From positions 45,397 through 109,396 of the forward strand of contig CANBWP010000005.1 in assembly GCA_947373185.1 (NCBI GenBank): 64,000 nucleotides of DNA, read 5' to 3'. Positions 62,732 to 64,000 of the stretch are shown here, piece by piece. Under the pieces are notes generated by a model, which made no database searches, was not told the origin of the DNA, and was given only the letters and a program-made list of their open reading frames with translations. The stretch comes from Comamonadaceae bacterium. Its GTDB lineage: Bacteria > Pseudomonadota > Gammaproteobacteria > Burkholderiales > Burkholderiaceae_C. Made by a program: the position numbers and the translations under genes. Position 1 is the first letter of the stretch; every line of letters begins with the position of its first letter.

Positions 62732-64000
62732 CTAGGCTTGATACGCCACTTGTCCGCCCACCAAGGTGCATTGCACGCGACCGGGCAAGTCGTAACCCGA
62801 GAACGGTGTGTACTTGCCTTGGCTGCGCAAGTTGTCGGCGGTGACTTGCCAATGAGCCTCGGCATCCAAAATGCAGACGTCGGCTTGTGCACCCACTTTC
62901 AACTGACCGATGTCTTTGCCCAACACACGAGCGGCTTCGCTGGTGATGGTGGCAATGGCGCGCGGCAGTGGCACCTTGCTGTCTTGTGACCATTTCAAGG
63001 CCAAGCTGAGCAACAACTCGAGGCCCGTGGCACCCGGTTCAGCTTCTGCAAAAGGCAGGGCTTTTTCATCTTCACTGACGGGGCTGTGATCTGACACCAA
63101 AACATCGATGGTACCGTCAGCCAAGGCTTCACGCAGGGCATCGCGATCTCGCTGTTGACGAAGGGGTGGCGACACGCGCGCGCGGCTGTCAAAGTAGCCC
63201 ACATCGGCATCGGTGAGGTGCAAGGAATTGATGCTGACATCGCAGGTGATGGGCAGGCCTTCCGCTTTGGCTTGGCGCACCAAGGCCACGCCAGCGGCGC
63301 TGCTGATGCGGCACAAGTGCACATGGGCTTTGATGCTTTTGAGCAATTCAAAAATGGTGTGCAGTGCAATGGTTTCGGCGGCCACAGGCACGCCGGACAA
63401 ACCCATGCGCGTGGCCAAGGGGCCGCTTGCAGCCACGCCTTTGCCCAAATGCAATTCTTGCGGTCGCAACCACACGGTGTAGCCAAACGAGTTGGCGTAT
63501 TGCAAGGCACGCTGCAGCACCTGGGTGTTTTCCAAAGCCACTTCGGCTTGGCTGAAACCCACGCAACCGGCTTCTGTGAGCTGAACCATTTCAGTCAGCA
63601 CTTCGCCTTTTAAGCCGCGTGTGAGTGCACCCAAAGGCATCACATTGGCACGATTTAACTTTTCTGCTTTGAAGCGCAGCATTTCCACCAGGCCGGGCTC
63701 GTCCAACACAGGATCGGTATCGGGTGGGCACACCAAGCTGGTCACACCCCCCGCAACAGCAGCGGCCAATTCCGAGTCGAGCATGCCCTCGTGTTCATGG
63801 CCAGGCTCTTTGAGTCGCACCGACAGATCCACCAAACCTGGCATCACGATCAGGCCTTTGGCATCGATGGTTTTTTGCGCTTGAAAATCTGCGGGCACTT
63901 TGCCAATCGCCACAATTTTGCCGGCCGAGATGGCCACGTCGGCCACGTTGTCGGTGTTGCTGGCGGGGTCGATGACGCGGCCGCCTTGAATCAAAATTTT
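62732..64000 (-). CDS. Dihydroorotase-like protein, probably non-catalytic PyrC' (start outside window)
   Basis: The frame is open to base 64000 and reads KILIQGGRV, so the start lies just outside. The class I dihydroorotase fold is recognisable (MPGLVDL, RVSPPLRQQ, FSGYDLPGRVQC), but metal ligands are missing. The zinc motif HxHxREPG reads LSVRLKEPG, the TPHH segment reads INSLH, and DHAPH reads DHSPV. This matches the inactive PyrC' (PyrX) subunit that supports aspartate transcarbamoylase in pseudomonads and others. pyrB is expected just upstream, outside the window. Confidence 0.85.
   Translation of the reverse strand, partial: KILIQGGRVIDPASNTDNVADVAISAGKIVAIGKVPADFQAQKTIDAKGLIVMPGLVDLSVRLKEPGHEHEGMLDSELAAAVAGGVTSLVCPPDTDPVLDEPGLVEMLRFKAEKLNRANVMPLGALTRGLKGEVLTEMVQLTEAGCVGFSQAEVALENTQVLQRALQYANSFGYTVWLRPQELHLGKGVAASGPLATRMGLSGVPVAAETIALHTIFELLKSIKAHVHLCRISSAAGVALVRQAKAEGLPITCDVSINSLHLTDADVGYFDSRARVSPPLRQQRDRDALREALADGTIDVLVSDHSPVSEDEKALPFAEAEPGATGLELLLSLALKWSQDSKVPLPRAIATITSEAARVLGKDIGQLKVGAQADVCILDAEAHWQVTADNLRSQGKYTPFSGYDLPGRVQCTLVGGQVAYQA

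Noticed and set aside
62730..62993. 88-codon N-terminal extension of the PlsC-like gene
   Set aside because: It lies wholly within the dihydroorotase-like coding sequence in another frame; Arg/His/Gly-rich residues do not fit the family.
1..64000. CRISPR arrays, insertion sequences, prophage genes
   Set aside because: No regularly spaced repeats, transposases, integrases or phage structural genes were seen in any frame.

Overview
The window comes from a betaproteobacterium of the order Burkholderiales, most likely the family Comamonadaceae. The main evidence is the cytochrome oxidase block (ctaC, ctaD, a 39-residue assembly protein, ctaG, a DUF2970 protein, ctaE, a DUF2909 protein, SURF1, an SCO-like protein, ctaA, ctaB, SCO1) in the order usual for that group. 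Neighbours (DUF1841, cytochrome c4, ComF, TrmL) and the moderate-to-high GC content agree. The genus cannot be fixed from sequence alone.

Bases 1-43500 are one large catabolic island. It carries genes of aerobic steroid (sterol or bile-acid type) breakdown by the 9,10-seco route. Ring opening: two 3-ketosteroid-dehydrogenase-like flavoproteins, a KshB-type reductase, a two-component flavin monooxygenase (TesA1/HsaA-like oxygenase plus reductase), a meta-cleavage-product hydrolase and a 2-hydroxypentadienoate hydratase. Side chain and rings C/D: four paired acyl-CoA dehydrogenases, two thiolase-like aldolases with DUF35/MaoC partners, ChsH1/ChsH2-type hydratases, two thiolases, several SDRs and three acyl-CoA synthetases including a FadD3-like one. 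Uptake is suggested by a TonB-dependent receptor and an MFS protein; control by a LuxR-type regulator like TeiR/TesR of Comamonas. KshA, the TesB ring-cleavage dioxygenase, IpdAB and EchA20 are not here and must lie elsewhere if the pathway is complete.

The transcription units appear to be 1-7626 (start off window), 7726-10213, 10288-11451 (regulator), 11555-14911, 17657-14991 (minus) divergent from 17899-26026, 27884-26069 (minus) divergent from 27993-40749, and 41033-43477. Almost every one of these boundaries carries the same previously unfamiliar 18-bp imperfect dyad, ATCGTC-N6-GACGAT, six copies in all. In five of the six, an A/T-rich hexamer with A at position 2 and T at position 6 begins exactly 30.5 bp from the dyad centre. 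That is the spacing of a LuxR-type activator bound at -42.5. I regard this as a locus-wide operator and the main discovery of the window.

Bases 43500-64000 are mostly housekeeping: the aa3/caa3 oxidase cluster (minus strand), a BioC-like methyltransferase, ComF, TrmL, a MaoC hydratase and a PcaF/PaaJ thiolase, DUF1841, cytochrome c4, a MoxR/VWA pair, tRNA-Arg(CCT), then PlsC-like and PyrC-like genes running off the end. A 1.3-kb AT-rich insertion sits at the 3' end of the tRNA gene. It is bounded by a 17-bp direct repeat of the tRNA end and carries two orphan genes but no integrase.
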